DNA of 64,000 bases from Congeria kusceri (Eukaryota; Mollusca; Bivalvia; Myida; Dreissenidae): assembly GCA_027627225.1 (NCBI GenBank), contig CM051029.1:22993356-23057355 (forward strand). Direction: 5' to 3'. The notes below the pieces were generated by a model that searched no databases, had not been told where the DNA came from, and was given only the letters and a program-made list of their open reading frames with translations. Below are positions 15,201-30,200 of this stretch, piece by piece; within the stretch, counting starts at the first letter, position 1; the number at the start of each line of letters is the position of its first letter. The translations under genes and the position numbers were made by a program.

Positions 15201-18200
15201 TTTGACAGAGTTATGCCCCCTTTTCACATAGATTTTCTGGTTAAAGTTTATATTCAAAAGTTTTGTAACTTCAAAACTACATAAGTTATTCATTTGAAAC
15301 TTGGAACTAACCTTTGTCATCAACTCTAGTATCAGGGGCAACATTACCCATAACTCTATTTTGTATTTTGACAGAGTTATGCCCCCTTTTCAATTAGATT
15401 TTATGTTTAAAGTTTATATTCAAAAGTTTGGTAACTTCAAAATTACATAAGTTATTCACTTGAAACTTGGCACTAATCTTTGTCATTAACTCTAGTATCA
15501 GTGGCAAAACTACCCATAACTCTGTTTTGTGTTTTGACAGAGTTATGCCCCTTTTTCACATAGATTTTCCAGTTAAAGTTTATATTCAAATGTTTTGTAA
15601 CATCAAAATTACATAGGATATTCACTTGAAACTTGGAACTAACCTTTGTCATCAACTCTAGTATCAGGGGCAACATTACCCATAACTCTGTTCTGTATTT
15701 TGACAGAGTTAGCCCACTTTTTACATATACTTTGTGGTTGAAGTTTTTGTTCCAACAATTTATGAACTATACAAGGCTTCAATTAAAAGTTTTGTATTGT
15801 AACAAATTTATGCCCCTTCCACTATCCAAAATATGTGCCAACTGAAATACTTTGAATAGTCAAACGCGCTGTCGTCTGACAGCTCTTGTATTTATTGTCT
15901 TACAAAAAATAATATGAATTATATTTCAATTCACACAAGGTCCATATGGTCCTTTAATGCGGTCCATCTGGTCCTTTAATGCGGTCCGTATGGTCCGTTA
16001 ATGCGGTCCATATGGTCCGTTAATGCGGTCCATATGGTCCGTTAATGCGGTCCGTATGGTCTGTTAATGCGGTCTATATGGTCCATTAATGCGGTCCGTA
16101 TGGTCCTTTAATGCGGTCCCTATGGTCCGTTAATGCAGTCCTTATGGTCCGTTAATGCGGTGTGTATGATCTGAAAATCAGATCAGTATCGTCCGATCCG
16201 TATGGTCCCTAATTCTTTGTGTTAAAAAAATAGAAGCAGTTACTTGCCCTTATATGACATTCAAAATGTCAGGGCGGTGACAGTCACTTTTGCTGGGTCA
16301 CGTGTCAAAAATGTTGAAAATGTTTTTGATAGTCAAAATATCTCTTTCTCGGGTAATGGGATTTTATTATTGTAGACATAATGAGGTATAATAAATCAAG
16401 TTATGCAACTGTAGTTATGGAGATTCGTTTAAAAATGCAGTGATGTGTAGGTTTGAATTCATTTTAAAATGCAGTGATGTGTAGGTTTGAATTCATTTTA
16501 AAATGCAGTGATGTGTAGGTTTGAATTCATTTAAAAATGCAGTGATGTGTAGGTTTGAATTGCTCATGCATCTACATGGTGGTGTTATCATACAAATATG
16601 TAAAAAACATTGTTGAGGAATAAATTCTCTTTACAGGTATGTCAAAATTATTACAAAATATTAATATGAACAGTGACATTCCAGGGCATAGAAGTAGCGT
16701 AAGAAATTTGGTCCCTGCAGTATGTGTTATATAAGGGAACTTTCCACCAATGAAAAGGTCCCTCTTCAGACAGGCTCATGAGACAGATATGTCCCATATA
16801 ACAAGAAGCTCAATACTTGCGACCAGAACCTTACAAGTAATGCTGTAATTGTAGGGTACTTTTTATATACGTGCACATATTGCAGCGACCACATACCATA
16901 AAAACTAATACAATGACAATTATACTTTAGGTTGTAGGTCAGTCTAGTCTCATGTTGACATGTTTGTTGCAGGAATTCAAGCTGATGTATGGGATGCTGT
17001 TTTCCATCAAGTCGTTTGTCACAAGAATCAGCCCAACAGATGCGTATCCTTTTACTGTGGCTGAACGTCTGCTTCTGGCCATCCATTCAGAATTCTGAAA
17101 ACTTGTTAAATAGTAAAGGGATTGTAAAGAACGATATTTATTAACGTCATTGAGTGGACATTCACAGTTGTTTATTTTATCCCTTCATCGTCATTTATGT
17201 GTGCATTGACAGAATAATTCCCAGTCAAATAAACTTTGCTTGTAAGTAAGTAAATGAGTGTTAAAAAATAAGTGTATATTTGGGGCATAAAAGCGCCAGT
17301 GCTTGTAGTTTAGGGTTTTGGTAGATAATGGTTTCATTATTAAGTGATTTTGACTTAATATGATGATAGAGGACATTGAGAGGAAGAAGTGCTGAGTCAA
17401 TAACCATGAAGGCTATGGATTTTGCAAATCTTTCATGTACTTCACTGTTCTTGTCAAGCCTGTAACTTAAAGAGTATTCATAAGATTCATAGAAACCTTC
17501 CTATAATGATAAAGGACCTGAAGTAAAAGCGCATAGCATCAACATTTTCCTTAATTTGCCTGGGTGCATAAGATACATCTCAAGTTCCAGAGCATATAAA
17601 GGAAGTGTGAAAAACAAAAACAACAATTTTCTTTGAATAAGTAGTTGTTCATTTTTAGCTTGACTTTTCGAAGAAGGCAGGGTATTGTACTCACCTCGGC
17701 CTCGGCGTCTGGGCTAAATTAAAGTTTTGACGGTAAGCTTGTTTCTAAGGAAGGGCTTCATTCAAATTTAAAACTAGTTTTAACTCTAGTTTGAAATTTG
17801 TCAAAAGCTTTTTACACTTAGAAATTTTACATATAAGCTGTTAGGATAGTTGTTCAGTAAGCTGGTTTCTCAGGAATGGCTTGAGGAATATCATTCAAAC
17901 TTAAAACACTTATTCCCTATTTAGTCTAGTCCCTGATGGAATTTGTGTGCATTTTTTGTCCAGGCAGTTTCTTTGCATATTCGTGTAGGGGATTGCCCAA
18001 AGTTTAATTTTAGTGAGGGTGGACAGTTGGCATATTGCAGGTTACCATGGAAACCAAGATGGCGTCCAAAACAAGTGCTAGTTTTTGACGAAACACCTCG
18101 TCTTATTGGTACTGTTATAATATTGAACTCCAGTATTTTGATTTTTAAAAATTATGAAAACAAGAGCATTCAAACAAGGTTATGCTCAAGGTCACCAAAT

Positions 18201-21200
18201 GTCAATGTCAAGGTCATTTCAAGGTGAAATTCTGAAAATTGCTTTAAAAATTGGTTATTTACCTTTAATCGTAAATTTTTTTATGAAGACATATGAATGA
18301 AAGTGCACCAAATGCATATTTCTGCAGTGTGGCATCAACTTCCATTATTATAATGTCATTTGATGTTTTGTAGCATTTATGGTAGAAATTGTACAGCACT
18401 GGGATTGACTAGACCATTGTATGAAAAAAGAGTGGTTTAGTCAAGAAGTCTCCAATAGAACACTTACTCCTTGCGTTATAATTATTGTCAAGGAATACTC
18501 TGATCAGTATTATCTTATATTAATTGAATATATATTTTCATATAAATGCAGACCAAAAGACCATCAATGTTAAGGTCATCAAAGGTCAAGGTCATATTAT
18601 GAAAATGGCTTTAAAAAATGGTCATTTACCGCAAGTCGTTGATTATTTTGCAAAAACATAAGGATAAAAGTGCACCAAATGCATATTTAGTTTTCATCCA
18701 TTTTCCCATCATAAAAATTTAATTTGAAGTTCTGTTGAATTGATAGTGGAAATTCTAAAGCACAAGGGTAGAATAGATCATTGTCGAAAAAAGAGATTAC
18801 CGGTAAGTCAAGGAGTCTCATTAATAGAAAAATATCATATGACAATTTTGTCATTATCAAGAAACAACATGTTCAGTGTCCAGTATACATTGAATATATA
18901 TTTTTTTTACAAATGTACACCTAAGGATCATCAATGTCAGTGTCATTAAAGGTCAATGTCATTTTAAGGTCTAATTCCAAAACAATGCTTTAAAATAGCT
19001 AATTGCCATGAATTTGTGGCATAATTTCTACAACTCAAATTATCAGATCATTGTTTAACGCATGCCACATTTAAACATGGAGTCGGGTTACACTTAATAT
19101 ATATATAATTTAACTTAACACTGTTTCTGTTTCAGGTCATAAAAATGCCTGATATATCCCAATATATAATTAATATATTATTTGATAAAATTCCATCTGT
19201 AGTTTAATTGTCGATGTTTAAGGCATTGAAATAATCAAATTATGAACGGTTTCAAAATTGACCAATTACTATGACTTCTAACAACTACAGTTATACAAAA
19301 CATTATGAAAATAAGTGTAATAATAACACAGGTAAGTGAGTAAACATCAATGATGTTCAGTTTCATCATCTGTCTAGACCATTTATTCGTTAGGGAAACC
19401 GTTGACTGAATGTTGCGAAGGCAAACCGTTGACTGAATGTTGCGAAGGCAAACCGTTGACTGAATGTTGCGAAGGCAAACCGTTGACTGAATGTTGCGAA
19501 GGCACCTAACACTACTTTAGTAAATAGAATACTATCTGGTATTGGTTTTGATATAAACAACACTGTAACTTCTCAATAGCATTGTCAGTATTGTGTAAAC
19601 TTTAAACGTAACATGCGTGAAAGTGTTGTGACAATGATGTAATTAATAGAGTTGATACTTTCAGACTTTAGATAAAATGAATGAGAGTAAAAACTACTTA
19701 AAATAAACAACTAAATAAAATAAGTTTGTTAGTGTAATTGTAATTCTCGAAAGTCACTCCAATGTTTTTCATTTGTATCATCTCTTTAGACCATAAAGTC
19801 ATTAGGCAAGATGCATAATGCATTTTAAGATAGATGGAAAGATTTTTAAAGTGAAAACACTTTACAGCACATTACATATTTATCTTGAAGACATAGAACA
19901 ATGGTATATATAACATGTAGTCTATAAAACTCATCTCAAAAACAAATAACGGGCACACAATTGAATATGCTATAGAAACAACTATTAAGACACGTTTTAA
20001 GTAATACATGTATTAGTTTAAACCGATTCATTTTAAGGTGAAGTGAACATCTGTAGTAACCTACGATGGCTCACGAATTCTCGATGGCTATTTCCGATGG
20101 GGCCATTTTAAACATAAAATATTATTATAGTAAAGACGTGTCTCTATTTTAGAAATATATAAAGTGTCGATATAAGTGTAATAACTTATGATAGAACATT
20201 TCAATATGTTTATTAATAATAATACTGAAACAGTTCTTTGAACAGTGTTGGCAAATGAAATGGCCAAACACTTTGGTAGTCTTCAGCGTATATTGTTAAT
20301 TTGAATGCCTCCGAAAATGACCCTTCGACACAGACAGTGTTTTGCATATTCTTGTGGAACAAGCTGATGGCAGCTAGTAATTGTTTTTAAGGCGGCCTAA
20401 AAAGTCCACTAAGACTGGCCACGTCGAAATCTTTTGTCAAGTCTATGAAGGCAACACCCATAGGTACATCTGCTGGTCTTGATATTTCTCCACATGCAGG
20501 GAGAACATCATATTTTAAAAAAAACGGTCATGTTCAGCAACCCTTGGGTCTCTTGGTAAACACTTCGTCCTTTATTTTCATGCAGGATAGATCCATGCGG
20601 GAATATGCCATCACAATTATACTGAGCAAGAAGTCACTGGGTAGTTGTAGCCTGTTTCTTTTCTAAGGTATCTATGATGACATCACATTTTGTAGAGAAA
20701 TACCCTGATCCAATCGCTTTAAATTATTCTGATGGTATTCAATTTCTAAAAGCTAAGCAGTCAAATGCTTTGCTGAACTCTTCGGTAAGAGTTGTATACT
20801 AGTATGGTCTGCACATGGCTATGTATACTAGCGGGCAAGTCTGGTATGGCATCTAGGGCAGCATGGGTAACACTATTTTGCATCACAACTAAACGTAGTA
20901 CCCAACCCTGTTTTTAAGCGGCATCCCTCCTAGGTTATGATCATTTTTTGCATTTCAAGGGCATAGTTGCTATGTGGCAAGTCAACTTTTGAACTCTATG
21001 TTCATCATTTTATTGTATCTAATGTGTCAGGAGCTGTCTGGACACTGCTGCACAGGTGTAACCAGTCTGAGTTGGCACAATGTCTGTCTGGTATTTCTAC
21101 TGTCTGTGAGTTGGGTTTGATTTGTGTGGATTGGGCATTGTGGGCGAGAAGCATTTTCTCTTTGCTTTGGTCGTATGCACCACTTGGCCTCACGCCATTC

Positions 21201-24200
21201 AGTGTTGTTTTCTCTTATTTCCAGTAACAGCTTTGAGGCCTCTTCTCAGTGGCTTCTCAAGTTTGTTTGTGAACCACTCTGTATTAATTGGAAAACGTGT
21301 TTAACAATGTTTAACAATGTGGTAGAGACTTTTGATGTGTTTTGTCATGCATAAGCCACGGTGACAGTGAATTGCTACTAAACGTTGATCCATCTCATTT
21401 TTTACCTCTCTTAGAAAAGAGTGACGACTACCAGGACATTCCTCATGGTTAACTCTTCCATTGAAATATCTTGAGTATGTACAGAAGTTAATTGCAGGGA
21501 AATATGGATATAAATATGCCCAGGACCTCATATGACTTGTCTTTCTCCTCTGGGGTAGAGTGGAAGGTTGAAGCATATGCATTAATGGTGTTTGCTGATC
21601 ATGCAGCTTATGGCAGTCAGAGGAAAATGATGACTCTGTGCTAGTGGATGGATGTTTACTGGCATGTAATTCAAAGCAAAGCTTACACCGTGCTGCCCAG
21701 GCTCATTTCGAGACCTTCCTTGACAGAATAAAGTGTAGTTTGCATCCTTCATCAATTGCTACTTGAGGCAAGCAAAATTTAGTATGAATGTTCCTTCCCT
21801 CGAAATGGGATGGGAGTCAGGGTCAATGTCACTGTTACTAAAATAGAAAAAAAAAAGTTTTTGCTCAATAACTCGAGAACAAATTGCAATATTTTGATGA
21901 AACTCAGTTTATAGATACCGTATAGCGATACATTGCATGCGATTGCATATGGGGTGGGTGGGGGTCAAGGTCACTGTTTTGATAAATAGAAAAATGCTTT
22001 CCACTCAGTAATTGAAGAACTAAATTAACTTTGTTTAATTGGCCCCTACTATCCAAACAGTTTGTTTTAGAAAAAATGCCAGTTATTCTGAGAAGTACAA
22101 GAAAAGTTAAGCACGCTGTCCTCAGACAGCTCTTGTTCCATAACTACTTTTAAGCACTAAGTCAGTCTCCAATAAATAAGTTGAGTCATAAGTATTATCG
22201 TGTGTGAAAATGTATATTGATGGAAGTTAAATGAATCTAAGCTAATACAATTATTTCCTTGGTATTTGCTTGTTTGCTACCAGAAATCATCTGAAGCATA
22301 TTAATCGTTTTGCCTGTCTTATATACACATATTCTTTTACTGAGTGCATGACACACTAGCCTTCATTGAATACATGACAGACCAGACTTCAGCGAGTACA
22401 TGACAGACCAGACTTCAGCGAGTATATGAAAGACCGGACTTCACTGAGTACATGACAGACTGGCCTACACTGAGTACAGGACAGACCAGACGTCCACGAG
22501 TACATGACAGACCGGACTTCACTGAGTACATGACAGACTGGACTTCACTGAGTACATGATAGACCGGACTTCACTGAGTACATAACAGACTGGACTTCAC
22601 TGAGTACATGACAGACTGGCCTACACTAAGTACATGACAGACTGAACTACACTGAGTACATGACAGACTGGACTACACTGAGTACATGGCAGACTGGACT
22701 TCACGGAGTACATGACAGACTGGCCTACACTGAGTACATGACAGACCGGACTTCACTGAGTACATGGTAGACTGGACTTCACTGAGTACATGACAGACTG
22801 GACTACACTGAGTACATGACAGACTGGCCTACACTGAGTACATATCAGACTGGCCTACACAGAGTACATGACATACTGGACTTCACTGAGTACATGACAT
22901 ACTGGACTTCACTGAGTACATGACATACTGGACTACACTGAGTACATGACAGACTGGACATCACTGAGTACATGACAGACTGGCCTACACTGAGTAAATG
23001 ACATACTGAGCTTCACTGAGTACATGACAGACTGGACTACACTGAGTGCATGACAGACTGGACTACACTGAGTACATGACATATTGGACTACACTGAGTA
23101 CATGACGTACTGGTCTACACTGAGTACATGACATACTGGACTACACTGAGTACATGACAGACTGGCCTTTACTGAGTACATGACATACTGGACTACACTG
23201 AGTACATGACATACCGGACTACACTGAGTACATGACATACCGGACTACACTGAGTACATGACATACTGGACTACACTGAGTACACGACATACTGGACTAC
23301 ACTGAGTACACGACATACTGGACTACACTGTGTACATGACATACTTGACTACACTGAGTACATGACATACTGGCCTTTACTGAGTACATGTCATACTTTC
23401 TACAATGAGTACATGACATACTGGTCTACACTGAGTACATGATATACTGGACTACACTGAGTACATGATATACTGGACTACGCCTGGTACATGATATACT
23501 TGACTACACTGAGCACATGACATATTGGACTACACTGAGTACATGACAGACTGGCCTTTACTGAGTACATGACATACTGGACTACACTGAGTACACGACA
23601 TAGTGGACTACACTGAGTACATGACAGACTGGACTACACCTAGTATATGACATGCAGGTCTACACCGAGTACATGACAGACTTGCCTACACCGAGTACAT
23701 GACAGACTGGCCTACACTGAGTACATGACATACTGGACCTCACTGAGTACATGACATGCTGGACTTCACTGAGTACATGACAGACTGGCCTGCACTGAGT
23801 ACATGACAGACTGGCCCACACTGAGTACTACATGACAGACTGGCCCACACTGAGTACATGACATACTTGACTTCACTGAGTACATGACAGACTGGCCTAC
23901 ACTGAGTACATGACAGACTGGCTTACACTGAGTACATGACAAACTGGTTAACACTGAGTACATGACATACTGGACTACACTGAGTACATGACAGACTGGC
24001 CTTTACTGAGTACATGACATACTAGACTACACTGAGTACATGACATACTGGACTACACTGAGTATATGACATACTGGACTACACTGAGTACATGACATAC
24101 TGGACTACACTGAGTACACGACATACTGGACTACATTGAGTACATTGCATACTGGACTACACTGAGTACATGACATACTGGACTACACTGAGTACATGAC

Positions 24201-27200
24201 ATACTGGACTACACCTAGTATATGACAGACTGGACTACACTGAGTACATGACAGACTGTACTACACCTGGTACATGACATACTGGACTACACTGACTACA
24301 TGACAGACTGTACTACACCTGGTACATGACATACTGGACTACACTGAGTACACGACATTCTGGACTACACTGAGTACATGACATACTGGACTACACTGAG
24401 TACTTGACATACTTGACTACACTGAGTACATGACATACTGGCCTTTACTGAGTACATGTCATACTTTCTACAATGAGTACATGACATACTGGTCTACACT
24501 GAGTACATGATATACTGGACTACACTGAGTACATGATATACTGGACTACACCTGGTACATGATATACTGGACTACACTGAGCACATGACATATTGGACTA
24601 CACTGAGTACATGACAGACTGGCCTTTACTGAATACATGACATACTGGACTACACTGAGTACACGACATAGTGGACTACACTGAGTACATGACAGACTGG
24701 ACTACACCTAGTATATGACATGCTGGTCTACACTGAGTACATGACAGACTTGCCTACACCGAGTACATGACAGACTGGCCTACACTGAGTACATGACATA
24801 CTGGACCTCACTGAGTACATGACATACTGGACTTCACTGAGTACATGACAGACTGGCCTACACTGAGTACATGACAGACTGCCCCACACTGAGTACTACA
24901 TGACAGACTGGCCCACACTGAGTACATGACATACTTGACTTCACTGAGTACATGACAGACTGGCCTACACTGAGTACATGACAGACTGGCTTACACTGAG
25001 TACATGACAAACTGGTTAACACTGAGTACATGACATACTGGACTACACTGAGTACATGACAGACTGGCCTTTACTGAGTACATGACATACTAGACTACAC
25101 TGAGTACATGACATACTGGACTACACTGAGTATATGACATACTGGACTACACTGAGTACATGACATACTGGACTACACTGAGTACACGACATACTGGACT
25201 ACATTGAGTACATTGCATACTGGACTACACTGAGTACATGACATACTGGACTACACTGAGTACATGACATACTGGACTACACCTAGTATATGACAGACTG
25301 GACTACACTGAGTACATGACAGACTGTACTACACCTGGTACATGACATACTGGACTACACTGACTACATGACAGACTGTACTACACCTGGTACATGACAT
25401 ACTGGACTACACTGAGTACACGACATTCTGGACTACACTGAGTACATGACATACTGGACTACACTGAGTACTTGACATACTTGACTACACTGAGTACATG
25501 ACATACTGGCCTTTACTGAGTACATGTCATACTTTCTACAATGAGTACATGACATACTGGTCTACACTGAGTACATGATATACTGGACTACACTGAGTAC
25601 ATGATATACTGGACTACACCTGGTACATGATATACTGGACTACACTGAGCACATGACATATTGGACTACACTGAGTACATGACAGACTGGCCTTTACTGA
25701 GTACATGACATACTGGACTACACTGAGTACACGACATAGTGGACTACACTGAGTACATGACAGACTGGACTACACCTAGTATATGACATGCTGGTCTACA
25801 CTGAGTACATGACAGACTTGCCTACACCGAGTACATGACAGACTGGCCTACACTGAGTACATGACATACTGGACCTCACTGAGTACATGACATACTGGAC
25901 TTCACTGAGTACATGACAGACTGGCCTACACTGAGTACATGACAGACTGCCCCACACTGAGTACTACATGACTGACTGGCCCACACTGAGTACATGACAT
26001 ACTTGACTTCACTGAGTACATGACAGACTGGCCTACACTGAGTACATGACATACTGAGCTTCACTGAGTACATGACAGACTGGACTACACTGAGTACATG
26101 ACAGACTGGACTACACTGAGTACATGACAAACTGGTTAACACTGAGTACATGACATGCTGGACTACACTGAGTACATGACAGACTGGACTACACTGAGTA
26201 CATGACATACTGGACTACACTGAGTACACAACATACTGGACTACATTGAGTACATTACATACTGGACTACACTGAGTACATGACATACTGGACTACACTG
26301 AGTACATGATATACTGGACTACACTGAGTACATGATATACTGGACTACACTGACTACATGACAGACTGGACTACACCGAGTACATGACATACTGGACTAC
26401 ACTGAGTACATTACACACTGGGCTGCACTGAGTGCATGACATACTGGTCTACACTGAGTACATGACATACTGAGCTTTCACTGAGTATATGACATACTGG
26501 ACTACACTGAGTACATGACATACTGGACTACACTGAGTACATGACATACTGGTCTACACTGAGTACATGACATACTGGACTACACTGAGTACATGATATC
26601 CTGGACTACACCTAGTATATGACAGACTGGACTACACCGAGTACATGACATACTGGAGTACACTGATTACATAACAGACTGGTCTACACTGAGAACATGA
26701 CAGACTGGACTACACTGAGTACATTACATTCTGGACTACACTGAGTACATAACATATTGGTCTACACTGAGTACATAACATACTGGACTACACTGAGTTC
26801 ATGATATACTGGACTACACTGAGTACATGACAGACTGGATTACACTGAGTACATGACATACTGGACTTCTTTGAGTGCATGACAGACTAGACTTAACTGC
26901 CATGGAGGGCAGGATTGTTTTATGCAAACGGATATTTTATACACACACATTGTTGTCCTTAAAGAATGCTCAGTAAAGATGGTTTTTTGAACTTCAAGAC
27001 CAGTAAATTTAAGCTACACCTCTATGAGACACCTAGTGGTCTGAAGTTTGTGCTCAATACAGACTTGTCAGTAGGCATTGTCAAAGATATACTACATGAG
27101 GTCTACAGAAATGTAAGTGACTCAGTCATAGTTCTTGCCTTTCTTATTAGCTCACCTGAGCACGAAGTGCTCGGTGAGCTATTGGTATAGGGGACCGCTC

Positions 27201-30200
27201 CGGCGTCATCCGTCGTCTAGCATCCGTCGTCAATGTGCCGTCAACAATTTGGACCTTTATCGCGATAAAGACTACTTTTTTTATTCAATCTTGACCTAAC
27301 TTGCACAGTTTGTGCAAGACCATAAAATCTCTGATGGGATTGTTATTGGGTCAGATCACACCAGTAACACCAGAGTTATTGCCCCTTTTTCATGGAAAAA
27401 AAATGCAAATGTGCCCTTTTTCAATGTATAGACTTTATTTTCCATCCAATCTTAACCAAACTTTGTCAGTTTGTGCATGACCATCAGATTCTAGCAGACG
27501 TCAAAAATGGGCCAGATCGTGTTTCAAACACCAGAGTTATTGCCCTTTGTTTATTTAAAAAATATACAAAAATGTACATTATTCAGGATAGAGAGAGACA
27601 TTTTTCATTCAATCTTCACCAATCTTGCACAGTTTGTCTATTACCATGAGATTACAGTGGAAGTCGAATATAAGCAAGATCGGACCAGGACACCAGAGTT
27701 ATTGCCCTTTGTGAAAAAAATATGCAAAAATGGACATTATACAGGATAGAGACTTCATTTTTCATTCAATCTTTACCAATCTTCCACAGTTTGTCTATGA
27801 CCATAAGATTAAAGGGGAAGTCGAATATAAGCATGATCGGACCAGAAACACCAGAGTAATTGCCCTTTGTGAAAAAAATATGCAAAATGGACATTATTCA
27901 GGGTAGAGACTTTATTTTTCATCCAATCTTCACCAATCATGTACAGTTTGTCTATGAACGTAAGACTACAGGTGAAGTAGAATATAAGCATGATTGGGCC
28001 AGAAACACCAGAGTTATTGCCCCTTGTTTTTGGAAAAAAACATCAAATTATCAATGATTGGCTTGCACACACAATTTTTTATTCAATGTTGACCAAACTT
28101 ACACAGTTTGCGCATGACCATAACAGTTGATTGATAAAATTTGATTTCCAACATTGCAAGACTTGCATGCAGTTATTTGTACATGCAACTTTGATGTTTT
28201 CAGAGCCTGCATTAACATCATTTATCATCATTGGAAAGAAACTTATCAAAGAAAAAGCAAAACTTTACCTTACAGCACAGCCATCTTTTGCTATCGCATT
28301 GCATTAGTTTTCCAAAACTGTTTTCGAAAAAGACATCAAAATCTACTGTTTGTGCATTTTCCAGTATTGTCCATGACTTAATGAAAAAGGGTCAGGTAAG
28401 AATATCGAGAAAAATGGTATGAGAACCATAAGCAAAACAATGCACATGCACTACCCAACTCATACTTTAGTTAGCCCATTGCACTAACTGATGTTTTAAA
28501 TCAAAATTGATCCTACCGCCACTGTGTATTGTTCAGATACCTTAATTTTCAAACCTGTCACAACAGTATGGTCTTCATCTGTACCAGTTCTCAGGTGAGC
28601 ACTTTGGGCCATCATGGCCCTCTTGTTGATCCTATAGTTATAATACTAGTATAATGGCAACTTTCAATTGTATTCAATAGAAAATTGTTACATGAATTTA
28701 GTTTATGCAGCATGTTTGTACTGTTTATAAACACTATTTGTATGAATATTTATGTTTATTGAGCATAAGAAAGATACACTTGGTAAGAGAATGAACTGTT
28801 CATTATTTTGAATTAGCACTGAATGTATACATTTTGTAAGAATTTAATTACATGTACTTTCTTTGTTATAACTGTGCTTATTATTGTGAACATTTGAGTC
28901 ACAACTGATTAGCTTGTGTGTTGGGGCCCTGCACGATTATTGTAAGCTATGGACTGCTATTCACAAAGGTCAAGAATAAAGAAATTTGTTTATTCAGTTT
29001 TACTTAAGTTACTTCAGTAAAACTGAATTAACAAATTTCTATTTAATCTGAAAGTTTTAAACTTTCAGATTAAATATTCAATGTAAAAAGCATTTATTTC
29101 TGTTCAATAAAGGGTACAGTAACCAACAATATTTACTAGTTTAAGGAATTGTATGGTTCTAAGAAATTTACTTAAGTTTTACTTGATCCTAATTAAAGCA
29201 AATGTTCACAATAGAAGTTGTAGATTTCAAGTCTTCCTGAAATGCTGTTTTGAACTAAATTTTTCTAAACATTTGGGTTATTTGAATGGGATATGTTGTT
29301 GGTCAGGTGGGCGGTCAGCGGTTGTTATCAAACTGGGATTTCCACTCAAAAACTCGAGAACAAATGGAGATATTTTAATGAAACTTTATACATAGATGTG
29401 AATACCTTATATCAAGACCTCACTTGGGATTGCATATGGGATGGGTGGGGTCAAGGTCACGGTTACTAAAAATAGAAAAACAGTTTCTGCTCAATAACTC
29501 AAGAAACAAGGATATCAGTAAAACTGATGGATGCTCTCCAATGCGCTTTGTCAAGCAATATAAATGCAATGAGAAGAGCAAAGATATTAAAATCGCTAAA
29601 TATGAATAGAAATTGTGCACTATATACTATATGTCAGAAATGTTCAAAGTCCCATAACTCTGAGACAAATCATTGAAGCGGAAAGTCCTGGTAGTATGTA
29701 CACCTCTTCTTGGTATTGAAGCTTCCCATAAAGTTTCGTTGAATTGCGGCTAGTAGTTGCTGAGAAATAAAGCGGACAAGAAAGTCAAGGATTGTGCACT
29801 ATATACTGATTTCAGAAATTTTCAAAGTCCCATTAGTCTTAGAAAAATCACTGAAGCGGAACGTCCTGGTAATATGCACACCTCCTCTTGGTAATGAAGC
29901 TTCCCATGAAGTTTCATTGAATTCCAGCCAGTAGTTGCTGAGAAATACTCCAGACAAGAAAGTGTGACAGAAGGACGGATGGACAAAGGGGCGACTATGT
30001 GCTCCCCGAAATTTTCCGGGAGCATAATACTTGAGCTATTTTAATGAAACTGTACTTAAAACTTCATAATTATGGGGATACCTTATTTCGACCTCCCTTG
30101 GGATTGCATATGGGGTTGGTGGAGTGATGGCGGTCACTGTTAATTTAAGTAGAAAAATAGTTTTTCCTCAATAACACGATAACGTATTGAGATATTCTAA

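Larger units (their letters stand above)
17655..22138. mobile_element. Possible composite Pearl-like element in TRAPPC1 intron 2
   Basis: TAGCTTGACTTTTCGAAGAA at 17657 and GCTGTCCTCAGACAGCTCTTGT ending near 22137 match the left and right ends of the element at 14670-15889 in the same orientation. Tandem-core-like sequence lies just inside both ends (17720-17940 and 21790-22100). The middle contains unrelated repeats and a LINE, so this would be one element opened by later insertions. Alternatively these are two unrelated fragments. Confidence 0.4.

Noticed and set aside
14706..15676. Series of similar 63-69-codon minus-strand frames
   Set aside because: Products of the ~166-bp tandem core; the similarity reflects DNA repetition, not a protein family.
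16766..17086. 106-codon minus-strand open frame
   Set aside because: It overlaps TRAPPC1 exon 2 on the opposite strand and has no domain. The conserved + strand exon explains the open frame.
23766..26208. Minus-strand open frames rich in Cys, Ser, Val and His within the minisatellite
   Set aside because: A 26-bp unit shifts frame every copy, so a stop-free unit yields open frames mechanically. The peptide merely mirrors the repeat, and the region is intronic on the other strand.
15939..26899. Regular short repeats considered as CRISPR arrays
   Set aside because: Units are contiguous tandem copies without unique spacers, in eukaryotic intron DNA.
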